DNA from: a virus
DNA: 64,000 nt
IMG/VR virus record: IMGVR_UViG_3300009094_000001
Coordinates: 1-64,000 of that record
Strand: one strand, 5' to 3'
The notes below the pieces were generated by a model. The model saw only the letters and a list, made by a program, of their open reading frames with translations. It was not told the origin of the DNA and made no database searches. This document shows, one piece after another, positions 8,331-16,825 of this stretch. Position 1 is the first letter of the stretch. Each line of letters opens with the position of its first letter. The position numbers and the translations under genes were made by a program.

Positions 8331-9212
8331 ATGGCAAAAGTTAGTTTCACCAAAGAAAACGTCGTCTCGGTTTCGCCCCCGGGCGAAAACACGACCGGTG
8401 CCCCCGTCATCGACGTGGCGTCGGAGGTCGTTACCCCTGCGACGAGTATTCCCTCCTCGCCCGTTACGCTAGCCGCTCCGGTGACTTCGACGGCAGTCGC
8501 GCGCACGGACACGCCGATTCAGTTCGACGACAACGACATTCGCTTCGAGGACATTTACCTCCCGAAGGTCAACATCGTCCACAACGTCGGGGACCTCATG
8601 AAGGTTTTCTCGCCCGGCGAAATCGTGCTCAACGGCACCTACGTTATCCACACTCCGACGCACCAGTCGAAGAAAGGGACGGACCCGCTCAAAATCACCG
8701 TCATCGGTTTCAAGAAGAAGCAGTATGTCGAGAAGGTTTCTGGCGGAGCTAAAGGGTTGCTCGTGAACTCCGAGGCCGAGGTCGAAGCCAACGGAGGCAC
8801 CCTCAATTACGCGGTCTGGAAGCAGAACGACGACGCGCGCAAGACGAATCCTGCGCTGCCCGCCATCCGGCGATTCGAGACGCTCGCAACCGCGTTGCTG
8901 CTGATTGAGCGCCCGGCGCATCTCACGGACAGCCTGCAATTTCCTTACGAGTTCGACGGCAAGTTTTACGCCCTCGCGCTGTGGGGAATGAAGGGCACCG
9001 CGTTTACCAACGCCGCCAAGCATTTCTTCACCGCCCGCAAGATTGGTTTCTTGAAGACCGGTTATGCGGTCCGTTCGTGGAACCTCACCACTCAGTTGGA
9101 GCCTTACAACAACGGCAACGTGTCGTGGATTCCTCAGGTGGAACCGTGCAAAGAAGCGAATTCCGACGCCTTCATTTCCTTCGTCAAGGAAGTGATTGGT
9201 GCCGGCAACTAA
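8331..9212 (+). CDS. Probable ssDNA-binding protein
   Basis: A 293-residue protein. The first 60 residues are a low-complexity Val/Thr/Pro/Ala tail, then an acidic segment (QFDDNDIRFEDIYLPK) leads into a globular beta-rich domain with many aromatics. It follows the DUF2800-like nuclease directly, a pairing that in phages usually means a DUF2815-like single-strand binding protein. The assignment rests mainly on context. The start lies behind a long A-rich stretch (8291-8330) without an SD. Confidence 0.5.
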   Translation: MAKVSFTKENVVSVSPPGENTTGAPVIDVASEVVTPATSIPSSPVTLAAPVTSTAVARTDTPIQFDDNDIRFEDIYLPKVNIVHNVGDLMKVFSPGEIVLNGTYVIHTPTHQSKKGTDPLKITVIGFKKKQYVEKVSGGAKGLLVNSEAEVEANGGTLNYAVWKQNDDARKTNPALPAIRRFETLATALLLIERPAHLTDSLQFPYEFDGKFYALALWGMKGTAFTNAAKHFFTARKIGFLKTGYAVRSWNLTTQLEPYNNGNVSWIPQVEPCKEANSDAFISFVKEVIGAGN

Positions 9213-9225
9213 CCCACAAACACAC

Positions 9226-9453
9226 ATGCCAAACACAACTACCAAGCCCGTCGGCCGGCCGCGCGCCGTCATCAAGCTTCCGCGCAAGCGGGAATTCACC
9301 GTCGCGGACGTTATCGACATCAACGCGGTTTCGTCCCTCACGATTCGGAATTTCCTCAAGGAACTGATTCACACCGGGAATCTCGTCACGGTAGGGACCA
9401 CCAAGAACAAGGCCGGCCAGCGCGGGCGTCCTCGTTTCATCTATCGCCAGTAA
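9226..9453 (+). CDS. Small winged-helix/AT-hook-like DNA-binding protein
   Basis: A 75-residue protein beginning with a basic AT-hook-like segment (KPVGRPRAVIKLPRKR), followed by a helix-turn-helix (FTVADVIDINAVSSLTIRNF) and a basic beta-wing (TKNKAGQRGRPRFIY). I chose the ATG at 9226 over 9196 because 9196 lies inside the previous gene. It probably binds DNA, as a regulator or nucleoid-like factor, and is followed by a strong terminator. Confidence 0.6.
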   Translation: MPNTTTKPVGRPRAVIKLPRKREFTVADVIDINAVSSLTIRNFLKELIHTGNLVTVGTTKNKAGQRGRPRFIYRQ

Positions 9454-9469
9454 ACAACCCAGCCCCCGC

Positions 9470-9520
9470 GAAAGGGGCCGGGTGCAGAAGAAATTTTGCA
9501 TCCGGCCCCCGACCTTTTGT
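9470..9520 (+). terminator. Rho-independent terminator
   Basis: A GC-rich inverted repeat, GGGGCCGG near 9474 pairing with CCGGCCCC near 9502, is extended by GTGCA/TGCAT around an A/T-rich loop and followed by CCTTTTGTTT. It separates the 9226 gene from the AP2/HNH gene. Confidence 0.75.
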
Positions 9521-9522
9521 TT

Positions 9523-10014
9523 ATGACACAAATACCTCTCGGCAAAGACGGGAAGTTTTTTACCCTAGTCGATGACCAAGATGTCCCGTTTGTAAAACAA
9601 AACAGGTGGAGCAGACACCGGGGCCGAGGGACTTATTACGCCTCTCGATTGATTCACCGACGGGGAAAGCCCGCAAAAAGAATTTATCTGCATCGAGAGA
9701 TTTTGTGCGCGGGCCGAGGTTTGAAGGTTGACCACCGAGACGGGAATGGATTGAACAACACTCGGGACAATTTACGGACCGCAACAAACTCGCAAAATCA
9801 TCAAGGAAAGATGACTCGCCCGGCCCATTTCAAAAGCAAGTTTCGCGGCGTGTATTGGCATAAGCAGAACAGAAATTGGTGCTCGCAGATTAAGTTTAAT
9901 TACAAGAAGGCGCACCTCGGCTCCTTTTCTAAGGAGGAAGATGCCGCCCGTGCGTATGATTTAACCGCCCGAAAACTCTTTGGCGCGTTCGCTCAGTTGA
10001 ATTTCCCGTCTTGA
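9523..10014 (+). CDS. AP2-domain HNH homing endonuclease
   Basis: A 163-residue protein. The HNH core is YLHREIL ... VDHRDGNGLNNTRDNLR ... QNHQGK, and the C-terminal AP2/ERF-type domain reads SKFRGVYWHKQNRNWCSQI ... HLGSFSKEEDAARAYD. This is the standard architecture of free-standing phage HNH endonucleases. It sits between a terminator and an independent promoter, as expected for an inserted selfish gene. A close relative is at 56350-56931. Confidence 0.88.
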   Translation: MTQIPLGKDGKFFTLVDDQDVPFVKQNRWSRHRGRGTYYASRLIHRRGKPAKRIYLHREILCAGRGLKVDHRDGNGLNNTRDNLRTATNSQNHQGKMTRPAHFKSKFRGVYWHKQNRNWCSQIKFNYKKAHLGSFSKEEDAARAYDLTARKLFGAFAQLNFPS

Positions 10015-10038
10015 CATGCGGCTGGCGTGTGGTAGATT
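10011..10038 (+). promoter_or_regulatory. Class B sigma70-like promoter, leaderless
   Basis: TTGACA 10011-10016, a 16-bp spacer, TAGATT 10033-10038. The ATG at 10045 follows after exactly 6 nt, so the transcript would begin at or next to the start codon. Confidence 0.75.
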
Positions 10039-10044
10039 GGGGTA

Positions 10045-10662
10045 ATGATTATTGAGATAAATCGAGAGGAGTGGTTGCAGCGAGCGGTTCAAAAGCTGCG
10101 CCCCGTGTTTCTTGGGGCGGGGCACACAATTCCAGAACTTCGGGTTTCCGTCGGATGGCCCTCTAAAGGGGGGCTGGCGACAAAAAAGAGGGTTATCGGC
10201 CAGTGTTTTTACGGTCAATGTGCTGCTGACGGCAAGCCCCAGCTTTTCATCTCGCCGCTACTTGAGGAAGTCGGCGACGCAGGCGGGGTGCTGCCGACCC
10301 TCGTCCACGAGGTTTGCCACGTCGCTGCCGGACCCGACGCGAAGCACGGCCCCCGATTCGTTAAGGTGATGAAGGCCCTCGGTCTCACCGGCAAGCCGAC
10401 GGCTACAATTGCCGGCGAGGAGCTGCTGGCAAGGCTGCGCGAGATTTCAACGGAGCTGGGGCCCTTTCCGCACTCCAAGCTGGTTCCAATCAAGGATTAC
10501 AAGCCTCAAAGCACGCGCATGATTAAGTGTGCCTGCGCACAGTGCGGATACCAAATTCGGCTGACTCGGAAGTGGCTTGAAGTCGGAATCCCGGAATGTC
10601 CGGTCGATAACCACGGGGAGCTGGAACAGGAAATCAAATTCAACGAACCGCCAAACGAATGA
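10045..10662 (+). CDS. SprT-like zinc metalloprotein
   Basis: A 205-residue protein. HEVCH at residues 88-92 with a third histidine at 101 (AKHGPRF) is the SprT/Spartan signature (HExxH ... H-G-x-x-[FW]). A C-terminal zinc ribbon follows (CACAQCGYQIR ... GIPECPVDN). SprT-like proteins are peptidases or metal-binding proteins that in eukaryotes resolve DNA-protein crosslinks. The phage target is unknown. It has its own leaderless promoter and starts a four-gene overlapping set. Confidence 0.85.
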   Translation: MIIEINREEWLQRAVQKLRPVFLGAGHTIPELRVSVGWPSKGGLATKKRVIGQCFYGQCAADGKPQLFISPLLEEVGDAGGVLPTLVHEVCHVAAGPDAKHGPRFVKVMKALGLTGKPTATIAGEELLARLREISTELGPFPHSKLVPIKDYKPQSTRMIKCACAQCGYQIRLTRKWLEVGIPECPVDNHGELEQEIKFNEPPNE

Positions 10663-10868
10663 GCCCGCCCCCCGCCCTCGGATTGACAGACTACCCCTGT
10701 CCGCTTTGCGCGGCCCGACTGTGGGTCCAGCCCGGGACTCAACTAGACCCGAATGATGGCGTCACGGTATATTGTGCTAATTTGAATTGCCCCGCCCCCG
10801 AAGTGTTCGGCCACGGAAGCAATGAAAAGTCTGCGTATCAAATCATCAAAGAAAAATATCGCCCATGA
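10659..10868 (+). CDS. Small zinc-ribbon protein
   Basis: A 69-residue protein with CPLC near residues 14-17 and a second knuckle CANLNC near 39-44, followed by a short basic helix. It overlaps both neighbours by 4 nt and is probably co-translated with the two SprT-like genes. No family is recognised beyond the zinc ribbon. Confidence 0.6.
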   Translation: MSPPPALGLTDYPCPLCAARLWVQPGTQLDPNDGVTVYCANLNCPAPEVFGHGSNEKSAYQIIKEKYRP

Positions 10869-11326
10869 GATTCTCGGGAGAAGAGCACTGCGAAGGTAAA
10901 AAGGTCTCGGCTGAGCGGGTCTGGGAAATCTACTGCAAGCTGTTAATCCGCTTTCAAACATTCCGGTGCCCCGGCCAATTGAACCCGGTGATGGAAATCA
11001 AGCCGACGCGTCGCGGCTGTGCATACTATGCCCCGCTCCCGGGCTTTGTGATTCCGGCCCACATACTCGACACCTGCGAGGAATATGTGATTTTTTACAT
11101 CTCACACGAGCTGTCGCATCACGCTTATGGCAGAATTCAACACGGGCCGGAGATGTGCAAGGTGGAGCGGGACATGCTGGCCCCGTTCGATATTTTTATC
11201 CACTACCGAGGCGGGTTCGGTAAAAACCAGCCTTGGTATCCTAGAGCGCTAACCCGGTCCACTGGTAGGGTTATTTGTGAAGTGGTCCGAGAGAACAGAA
11301 GAACCGTCGTAAAAATAAAATCATGA
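10865..11326 (+). CDS. Second SprT/HExxH-type metalloprotein
   Basis: A 153-residue protein with HELSH at residues 81-85 (FYISHELSHHAYGRIQHGPEM), and a downstream H-G in a position that could complete the zinc site. The upstream part GFVIPAHIL resembles the beta strand preceding the HExxH helix in SprT-like proteins. Two such proteins two genes apart suggest duplicated or divided function. Confidence 0.65.
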   Translation: MRFSGEEHCEGKKVSAERVWEIYCKLLIRFQTFRCPGQLNPVMEIKPTRRGCAYYAPLPGFVIPAHILDTCEEYVIFYISHELSHHAYGRIQHGPEMCKVERDMLAPFDIFIHYRGGFGKNQPWYPRALTRSTGRVICEVVRENRRTVVKIKS

Positions 11327-11928
11327 CACAAGAACAAATCGAAAAATTCATCCGCATTGGAAGAAAGTCCGGCTGGCCGGCGCTAACGAACGCGCCGCAC
11401 AACCTTAGCGCCGCTGACGCGTCCACTGTTTATTTTGAATCGCGTAGGAGGGATGCTTCTGCAATGATATTTTCTTCAATTTCTCCGGCGATGAAGCTCG
11501 AAGCGAACCCCGTCGTGTCCGCCAAGCGCCGGGTGCGCGCGTGGAAGAAACTTCTCAAGCCGCAGCCTTTCCCGGCCAACGCGGGCGAGTGCATCCGAAC
11601 CTCGGCCGAGGTGCCGGCTGGATACATCCCGTCGAAACTCAACCGCTCCTCGGTCAAATCCTGTGCGCTTGCGGAGTCTACGCGAATCCGCGCCGGCAAG
11701 TTCAAGCGCGTGTCGCCCTCGTTCGTGAAGCAAGTCGAGGCTGAGCTGGAAAACATCATCCGAGGCATCGGCGGAGCGGAGGATAGCGAAGCCCCTCCCG
11801 GGGAGTGGGATTTCCTCAACCGCAAGCAAATCTCCGCTCGGGTATTCGAGCAGCTCAACCGCGCGGTGCGAAAAATCATCCTGCGCAAAGTGCGCGGGTA
11901 TCCCTCCAAAGGTCAGACATTGAAATGA
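11323..11928 (+). CDS. Hypothetical basic protein with conserved-looking C-terminal helix pair
   Basis: A 201-residue, strongly basic protein. The C-terminal third (SPSFVKQVEAELENIIRGIG, then RKQISARVFEQLNRAVRKII and KVRGYPSKGQTL) looks like two amphipathic helices joined by an acidic linker. The arrangement is vaguely histone-like, but I cannot support a family. The start overlaps the previous stop. A nucleic-acid-associated role is a guess from charge. Confidence 0.5.
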   Translation: MTQEQIEKFIRIGRKSGWPALTNAPHNLSAADASTVYFESRRRDASAMIFSSISPAMKLEANPVVSAKRRVRAWKKLLKPQPFPANAGECIRTSAEVPAGYIPSKLNRSSVKSCALAESTRIRAGKFKRVSPSFVKQVEAELENIIRGIGGAEDSEAPPGEWDFLNRKQISARVFEQLNRAVRKIILRKVRGYPSKGQTLK

Positions 11929-11929
11929 C

Positions 11930-11958
11930 TTGACGAAACGACGAAAAGCCGGACCTTT
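11930..11958 (+). promoter_or_regulatory. Class A phage promoter (TTGACG-N17-ACCTTT)
   Basis: TTGACG 11930-11935, a 17-bp spacer ending CCGG, ACCTTT 11953-11958. The ATG of the zinc-ribbon gene is at 11970, 11 nt downstream. It heads the DNA polymerase/primase/sigma block. Confidence 0.8.
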
Positions 11959-11969
11959 ATCCCGACTCA

Positions 11970-12173
11970 ATGTCTATCCCCGCGAAACCCAAGAGAACCA
12001 ATCATTACAACGTGTTGTTCAACACGCTGGCCAAGCCGCTAGACTTAACCCACCCGGACGCAAATATGTTTGGGGCGTTTCCCTGTCCCTACTGTCAATC
12101 CATCTTTCGTTGGCCGAATCAGAAGAAACAACTCGTGTGTGATGATTGTGGTCTGGAACAACCGCTCGAATGA
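11970..12173 (+). CDS. Small zinc-ribbon protein upstream of DNA polymerase
   Basis: A 67-residue protein with CPYC at about 39-42 and CDDC at about 57-60, a two-knuckle zinc ribbon. The ATG follows the class A promoter and the stop overlaps the polymerase start (ATGA). The arrangement suggests a small replication accessory factor, but the function is unknown. Confidence 0.65.
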   Translation: MSIPAKPKRTNHYNVLFNTLAKPLDLTHPDANMFGAFPCPYCQSIFRWPNQKKQLVCDDCGLEQPLE

Positions 12174-14191
12174 ATACCATCGGAGTTGACTTTGAGACCT
12201 TCTATCACAAGAAGCTGAAATACGGCATCGAGTGGCAGGGCGTTTGGAAATACTGCGATGATGCGCGCTTCGACCCCTACCTGATTTCCGTTTACGACGG
12301 CTCCGAAGCTTGGGCCGGGCATCCTCGGGATTTTAACTGGAATTCTCTCGACGGTGCCCACCTTCTCTCACACAACGCTCAATTCGAGCGAACCGTTCAC
12401 GCGGCGATGGTGCGCAAGAACCTTGCACCATCCTTGAACATCCCTAGATGGACTTGCACAGCTAACATGACTTCGTATCTGTGCAACCGAAGGGCGCTCG
12501 ACAAGGCTACGGAATTTTTATTGGGGGTCAAGATTTCCAAGGAGGTTCGGGATTACGCGGACGGAAAACACTGGGCGGATATCGTCTCGGACGGACGCGC
12601 AGACGACATGCTGGCGTATGGCCGTTCCGACGTGGTGTATTGCCACGGGCTGTGGACCCGCTATGGACACCTCTGGCCGGAATGGGAACAAAGGGTCTCC
12701 GAGCTGACCATTCGGCAGGGCATGCGCGGGATTCAAATCAACGTTGAGCTGCTCAAGGAATACATCGTTGTCGCTACGCAGATGTTGCAAGCAACCGAGC
12801 GACTCTTACCGTGGATTGAGGAAGGCCGCGCGCCGACGAGCCCCAAGGCAATTGCAGAGGCTTGCCGCGCGGCGGATATTCCGTGTCCCCCGGTGCAGTC
12901 TCATTTTGAAGACGGGGCGGAGCGGATGATGCAGTGGGAAGCCGCGTATGGACCGCGCTTCCCGTGGGTCGTCAACGTGTCAAGCTGGCGGCAGATTAAC
13001 AAGTTCCTCGACTCGCTGCAAACGATTTCAGAGAGGCTACAAGACGATGGGATTTTTGCTTTCGGGCTCAAGTATTTTGGAGCGCACACCGGGAGATGGT
13101 CCGGGGCGGAGGGGTTCAACATGCAGAATCTACGCAAGACCCCCTTGTATCGAGACGAGGCCGGGTTGTTGATTGTGGACCCCGCGCGGCTCAAGGAAAT
13201 CGAGCGGGAGAAGGTGCTCCCATCTTACGTTACTTTTGCCCTCGATATTCGCAAGCTTTTTATTCCTCGTGCCGGGCGCAAGATGATTGTCTGTGATAGT
13301 TCGCAAATTGAGCCTCGCTGCCTCTCGTGGAGCGTCCAAGACCAAGCCAAGCTGGACATGTTGCGCGCGGGCAAGTCTCCGTATCAAGCGCACGCCGAAT
13401 TAACGATGGGCTGGGACGGCGGAGACCTGAAAAAACTTATCGCCAGCGGACGCAAGGACCTCGCGGATTTTTATGCGCTGTCGAAGGCCCGAGAGCTTGG
13501 GCTGGGGTTCGGATGCGGATGGAAAAAATTTATCTTCATGGCGATGGACCTCGCGCAATATGACGTGACTAAGGACGACCCCGAAGTCACTCCGAAGCTT
13601 AGCAAGACCGGTGAACCATGTCTCGACAAGGAGGGGAACATCATCATGGAATCTGGATACGGATTCAACTCCAAGCGCATCGTCAAGGAGTGGCGCGCGG
13701 CAAACCCCTTGATTGCGGCGCGAGATTTCGACCACCCGGAAAATAACGGGCTCTGGGCGAGACTCGACGAAGCGTTCAAGGCTTCCTCCGGCCGGGATTT
13801 CGAGATTGAGTTACCATCCGGTCGGTGCCTGCGCTATGGTCAGGTGCGCCGCGAGTGCCGGACGGAGCAGGACGAGGATACCGGCGCGTTTGTGCGACGC
13901 TGGGTCACCACTGCAAATATCGGCGGGCGGCGATTCGTCATCTATGGCGGGAAGCTTACAGAGAACATGATTCAAGCTTTTGCGCGGGACGTGTTTGCGC
14001 AGCAATTACTGGAACTTGACAATACTCCGGGAATTGCTACCTTGTTCTCGTCACACGACGAAGCGATTTTGGAAGCCGACAACCATATCACCGAGGCCGA
14101 CGTGCAAACCATCATGTCGAAAGCCCCCGACTGGGCACCCGGGCTGCCGGTTGCAGCCGAGGCAAAAGAAGTCCCCCACTATGTTAAATAA
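12170..14191 (+). CDS. Family A DNA polymerase with 3'-5' exonuclease
   Basis: A 673-residue protein. The N-terminal DEDD exonuclease has VDFETF at residues 7-12 and a later AYGRSDV region. The polymerase domain shows HTGRWSG, motif A CDSSQIEPR (Asp about 376), motif B/O-helix with KARELGLGFGCGWKKF near 437-452, and motif C SSHDEA near 629. It lacks the 5'-nuclease domain of bacterial Pol I, as usual for phage replicases. A TTGACA-N17-ACCTTG match occurs inside its 3' end, probably by chance. It is the main phage replicase. Confidence 0.93.
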   Translation: MNTIGVDFETFYHKKLKYGIEWQGVWKYCDDARFDPYLISVYDGSEAWAGHPRDFNWNSLDGAHLLSHNAQFERTVHAAMVRKNLAPSLNIPRWTCTANMTSYLCNRRALDKATEFLLGVKISKEVRDYADGKHWADIVSDGRADDMLAYGRSDVVYCHGLWTRYGHLWPEWEQRVSELTIRQGMRGIQINVELLKEYIVVATQMLQATERLLPWIEEGRAPTSPKAIAEACRAADIPCPPVQSHFEDGAERMMQWEAAYGPRFPWVVNVSSWRQINKFLDSLQTISERLQDDGIFAFGLKYFGAHTGRWSGAEGFNMQNLRKTPLYRDEAGLLIVDPARLKEIEREKVLPSYVTFALDIRKLFIPRAGRKMIVCDSSQIEPRCLSWSVQDQAKLDMLRAGKSPYQAHAELTMGWDGGDLKKLIASGRKDLADFYALSKARELGLGFGCGWKKFIFMAMDLAQYDVTKDDPEVTPKLSKTGEPCLDKEGNIIMESGYGFNSKRIVKEWRAANPLIAARDFDHPENNGLWARLDEAFKASSGRDFEIELPSGRCLRYGQVRRECRTEQDEDTGAFVRRWVTTANIGGRRFVIYGGKLTENMIQAFARDVFAQQLLELDNTPGIATLFSSHDEAILEADNHITEADVQTIMSKAPDWAPGLPVAAEAKEVPHYVK

Positions 14192-14431
14192 ATGAATGCT
14201 ATTGCTTACAAAACCAAAGACGGGCTTTATTGCATCGCCCCGGCCCCCTCTTTCAGCTCCCGTCACTACTCGTTGGACATTCCGTATTGCTCCATCCGCC
14301 GGGCGATTTATACCCGGTCTAGTTTGTGCTTTGCGGATGCCGACCCCCACGAGGTCTGTGAAGTCCTCACGCGAGAATACCGAAGAAATGGGGAAAGACA
14401 CCAAGGCTTCCCAGTTTTTGAGGAAGTCTGA
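14192..14431 (+). CDS. Hypothetical small protein between polymerase and primase
   Basis: A 79-residue protein, moderately rich in Cys and Tyr, with no recognisable motif. It starts immediately after the polymerase stop and ends with a TGATG overlap into the primase-helicase gene. Position and coupling support it being real. The alternative frame from 14196 is less protein-like. Confidence 0.55.
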   Translation: MNAIAYKTKDGLYCIAPAPSFSSRHYSLDIPYCSIRRAIYTRSSLCFADADPHEVCEVLTREYRRNGERHQGFPVFEEV

Positions 14432-16644
14432 TGTTTTTCCTTCGCAATCTTTCGTCCATCGACATCTCCCCCGGGTTACCGTGGGAATTCACCGCGCTGG
14501 ACCGCGTTCCTGTGCAGGCCCTCGGCAAGGAGGGCAAAAAAGCGCGCACGGAATGGATAACGAATCCTAAGACAGACTTCCACGTTTACACGCTATTCGA
14601 GGGCGTGAATTCCAACCTGCGCGTCCGCGCGCCGGGTAACGACGGGGAAGGAAACCCCGCGCGAGTTTTGCACGGGCTACCGCTAGATTACGACTTCCCC
14701 CTTGCCGAGGCAGAAATTCTCGCCGGCATCGAACGTATGCCGCCCGACCTCCGACCGAACTGGCGGGAAACAACGCTCTCGGGAAATCTTCGCCTCCTAT
14801 GGCTTTTTGCGTTTCCGGTAAATCTCCCCAGCCACGAGTTTGCAATCGAATTTCTGAAATCCCTCGACGCCGTTATCCCGTTCCGCAATCTCGCCGGCAT
14901 CGACGAGTCCGCCCTCATTGCGCCGGAACGTCTATACACCAACGGCTGTCGTTGGCAGAAAATCAACCCGAATCCTTTTCCTCACGCGCTGCTAGCCGGC
15001 CACTTCATCAAGTTCTCTGATAAGTTCGATTGGAAGGGCGACAAGGACGCAACCCTCATCCCCCTCGATATCGTGGCTGAGCAGCTCCGACAAAAATTCC
15101 CGCGCTTCTCAGAATGGCCCGGGGATTTCGTGGAAGGCGCGCAGGGCCCTTCTTTTTGGATTGATGGGTCCGAGTCTCCGAAGTCCGCAATCGTTCGGCA
15201 GACCGGCATGCAGTCGATGGCGGCGCACCGGAGCAAGCCGTTTTACTTTTGGCCGGAACTAATCGGCGTGGAGTTTTGTAGCCGATACAAAACCGAGCAA
15301 ATCGGGAAGGCCACCGACGGAATTTTTTACGACGAGAAGCAATACTATTCGCTGAATCAGGCCGGGGTTTGGTGCGCAGACCCAAAGGAGAATATCGTCG
15401 GACTCCTGAAAACCGAGCGCGGCCTTTCCGACCTCAAGCGCAAGGGCGAAACGACCTCGGAGATAGAAAGGGCCCTCGTGCATATCCAGCGTCGGAACCG
15501 CGTGCGCGTGGCTGCGCCGTTCGCCTTTTTCCCGGCCGGGCGAACCACTCTACTCGGAGAATCCGTCTTGAACACTCACACACGAAAAGCGATGACGCCC
15601 GCTGAAAAACCCGGTCCGTTTCCCTTCATCGATAAGTTTCTCCGCACTCTGTTTAACCCCGCCGAGCAATACGAATTTTTCATCTCGTGGCTGAGTTACT
15701 ATTACAAGGCTTGCCACGCAAGGAGCCCCCGCTCCGGGCACGCATTATACATGTTCGGCGGCACCAGCGTAGGAAAAACCTTTTGCATGCGCGGAATCGT
15801 CGGCGGTCTCGTCGGCGGCTTCGCAGAACCGCAAGCTTTCTTCACGGGCGAGGACAGTTTTAACAGCGAGCTTTTTGACTACGCATTATGGTGCATCGAC
15901 GACGGCTCCCTCAGCAAGAACTACGCGATGCACCACAAGGTTACAGAGACCATCAAACGCACCGTAGCTAACCCCACGATGCGCTGTCGCGGTCTCTATT
16001 CCAAGGGTGCAACGGTTAGTTGTCAACCAAGGATTTCTATCACGGGCAATCTCGACGAGGAGTCCAAGAAAAACCTCCCGGACATGGACATGTCACTCCG
16101 GGAAAAAATCATGGTGCTAAAAACTCACGAGCACGCGCAGGTGGAATTTCTGCCCTTCGATGAAATGACCGCGATGCTGGCCCGGGAGCTTCCATACTTT
16201 GCCCGATTTCTTCTGGACTGGGAAATTCCGCCGCAATGCAAGGCAACGGACCCGCGTTTCGGCGTGGCGAATTACCTCGAAAAGTCTCTCGTCGAATCCG
16301 CGAACCAGAACAGCATCTCTGGCGCGTTCAGCGAAATCCTCGACGAGTGGCAGACCATGTATTTTACGCAATACGAACCGGGAGCTGATAAGTGGGAGGG
16401 GACTTCGTTGCAACTCTACAAGTCGATTATGCAGGACCATACCCTCGTTGAGGCGATGCGTCCTTTCGGAGTTCAGAACGTCGGACGCATGTTGATTTCC
16501 CTCGCGAACAAGCACGTATTCAACATCTCAGTCTCCGGCGACGAAGGTCGGCGCATGTTTACCATCCCGAGAGATGTTTCTCGCTTCCCAAAAACAAAAA
16601 GCTTGATTGTTCCGGGGAACAGTGTAAAGTTCACAAAAGTATGA
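14431..16644 (+). CDS. Primase-helicase (D5/SF3-like)
   Basis: A 737-residue protein. The N-terminal third has LPLDYDFPL and further acidic/histidine motifs compatible with an archaeo-eukaryotic-type primase. The C-terminal half is an SF3-like helicase: Walker A GGTSVGKTF near residue 443, Walker B ALWCIDDGS, and a sensor-like SITGNLDEE. This matches primase-helicases of the D5/DUF5906 group in phages and plasmids. With the polymerase it would form the replication fork machinery. Confidence 0.8.
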   Translation: MFFLRNLSSIDISPGLPWEFTALDRVPVQALGKEGKKARTEWITNPKTDFHVYTLFEGVNSNLRVRAPGNDGEGNPARVLHGLPLDYDFPLAEAEILAGIERMPPDLRPNWRETTLSGNLRLLWLFAFPVNLPSHEFAIEFLKSLDAVIPFRNLAGIDESALIAPERLYTNGCRWQKINPNPFPHALLAGHFIKFSDKFDWKGDKDATLIPLDIVAEQLRQKFPRFSEWPGDFVEGAQGPSFWIDGSESPKSAIVRQTGMQSMAAHRSKPFYFWPELIGVEFCSRYKTEQIGKATDGIFYDEKQYYSLNQAGVWCADPKENIVGLLKTERGLSDLKRKGETTSEIERALVHIQRRNRVRVAAPFAFFPAGRTTLLGESVLNTHTRKAMTPAEKPGPFPFIDKFLRTLFNPAEQYEFFISWLSYYYKACHARSPRSGHALYMFGGTSVGKTFCMRGIVGGLVGGFAEPQAFFTGEDSFNSELFDYALWCIDDGSLSKNYAMHHKVTETIKRTVANPTMRCRGLYSKGATVSCQPRISITGNLDEESKKNLPDMDMSLREKIMVLKTHEHAQVEFLPFDEMTAMLARELPYFARFLLDWEIPPQCKATDPRFGVANYLEKSLVESANQNSISGAFSEILDEWQTMYFTQYEPGADKWEGTSLQLYKSIMQDHTLVEAMRPFGVQNVGRMLISLANKHVFNISVSGDEGRRMFTIPRDVSRFPKTKSLIVPGNSVKFTKV

Positions 16645-16823
16645 CTCCCGAGAAAGAACTGGTCCTAATCATCAAAGGCGCAATCTCTGAATTGCCCGCC
16701 GCCCAACGCGAAGCTGTCGAAGAGTTGGCAGACCATATTCGCAGGGCGCTTGTGACAGCGGGAGACCCCGTCGCATCTATGGCCCTTGCCCTCGTCGGAG
16801 CAGAAGCAGCAGCCCGAGAGTGA
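16641..16823 (+). CDS. Small alpha-helical protein
   Basis: A 60-residue acidic helical protein starting MTPEKELVLIIKGAI. It overlaps the primase stop, and its own stop overlaps the sigma-factor start region. No family is recognised. Its place directly before the sigma gene would suit a small regulator of that protein, but this is only positional. Confidence 0.5.
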   Translation: MTPEKELVLIIKGAISELPAAQREAVEELADHIRRALVTAGDPVASMALALVGAEAAARE

Positions 16824-16825
16824 GT

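Noticed and set aside
14016-14044. TTGACA-N17-ACCTTG match to the class A promoter inside the polymerase gene
   Set aside because: It lacks the GCGG before the -10, has no gene start downstream for about 150 bp, and encodes conserved polymerase residues; probably coincidence.
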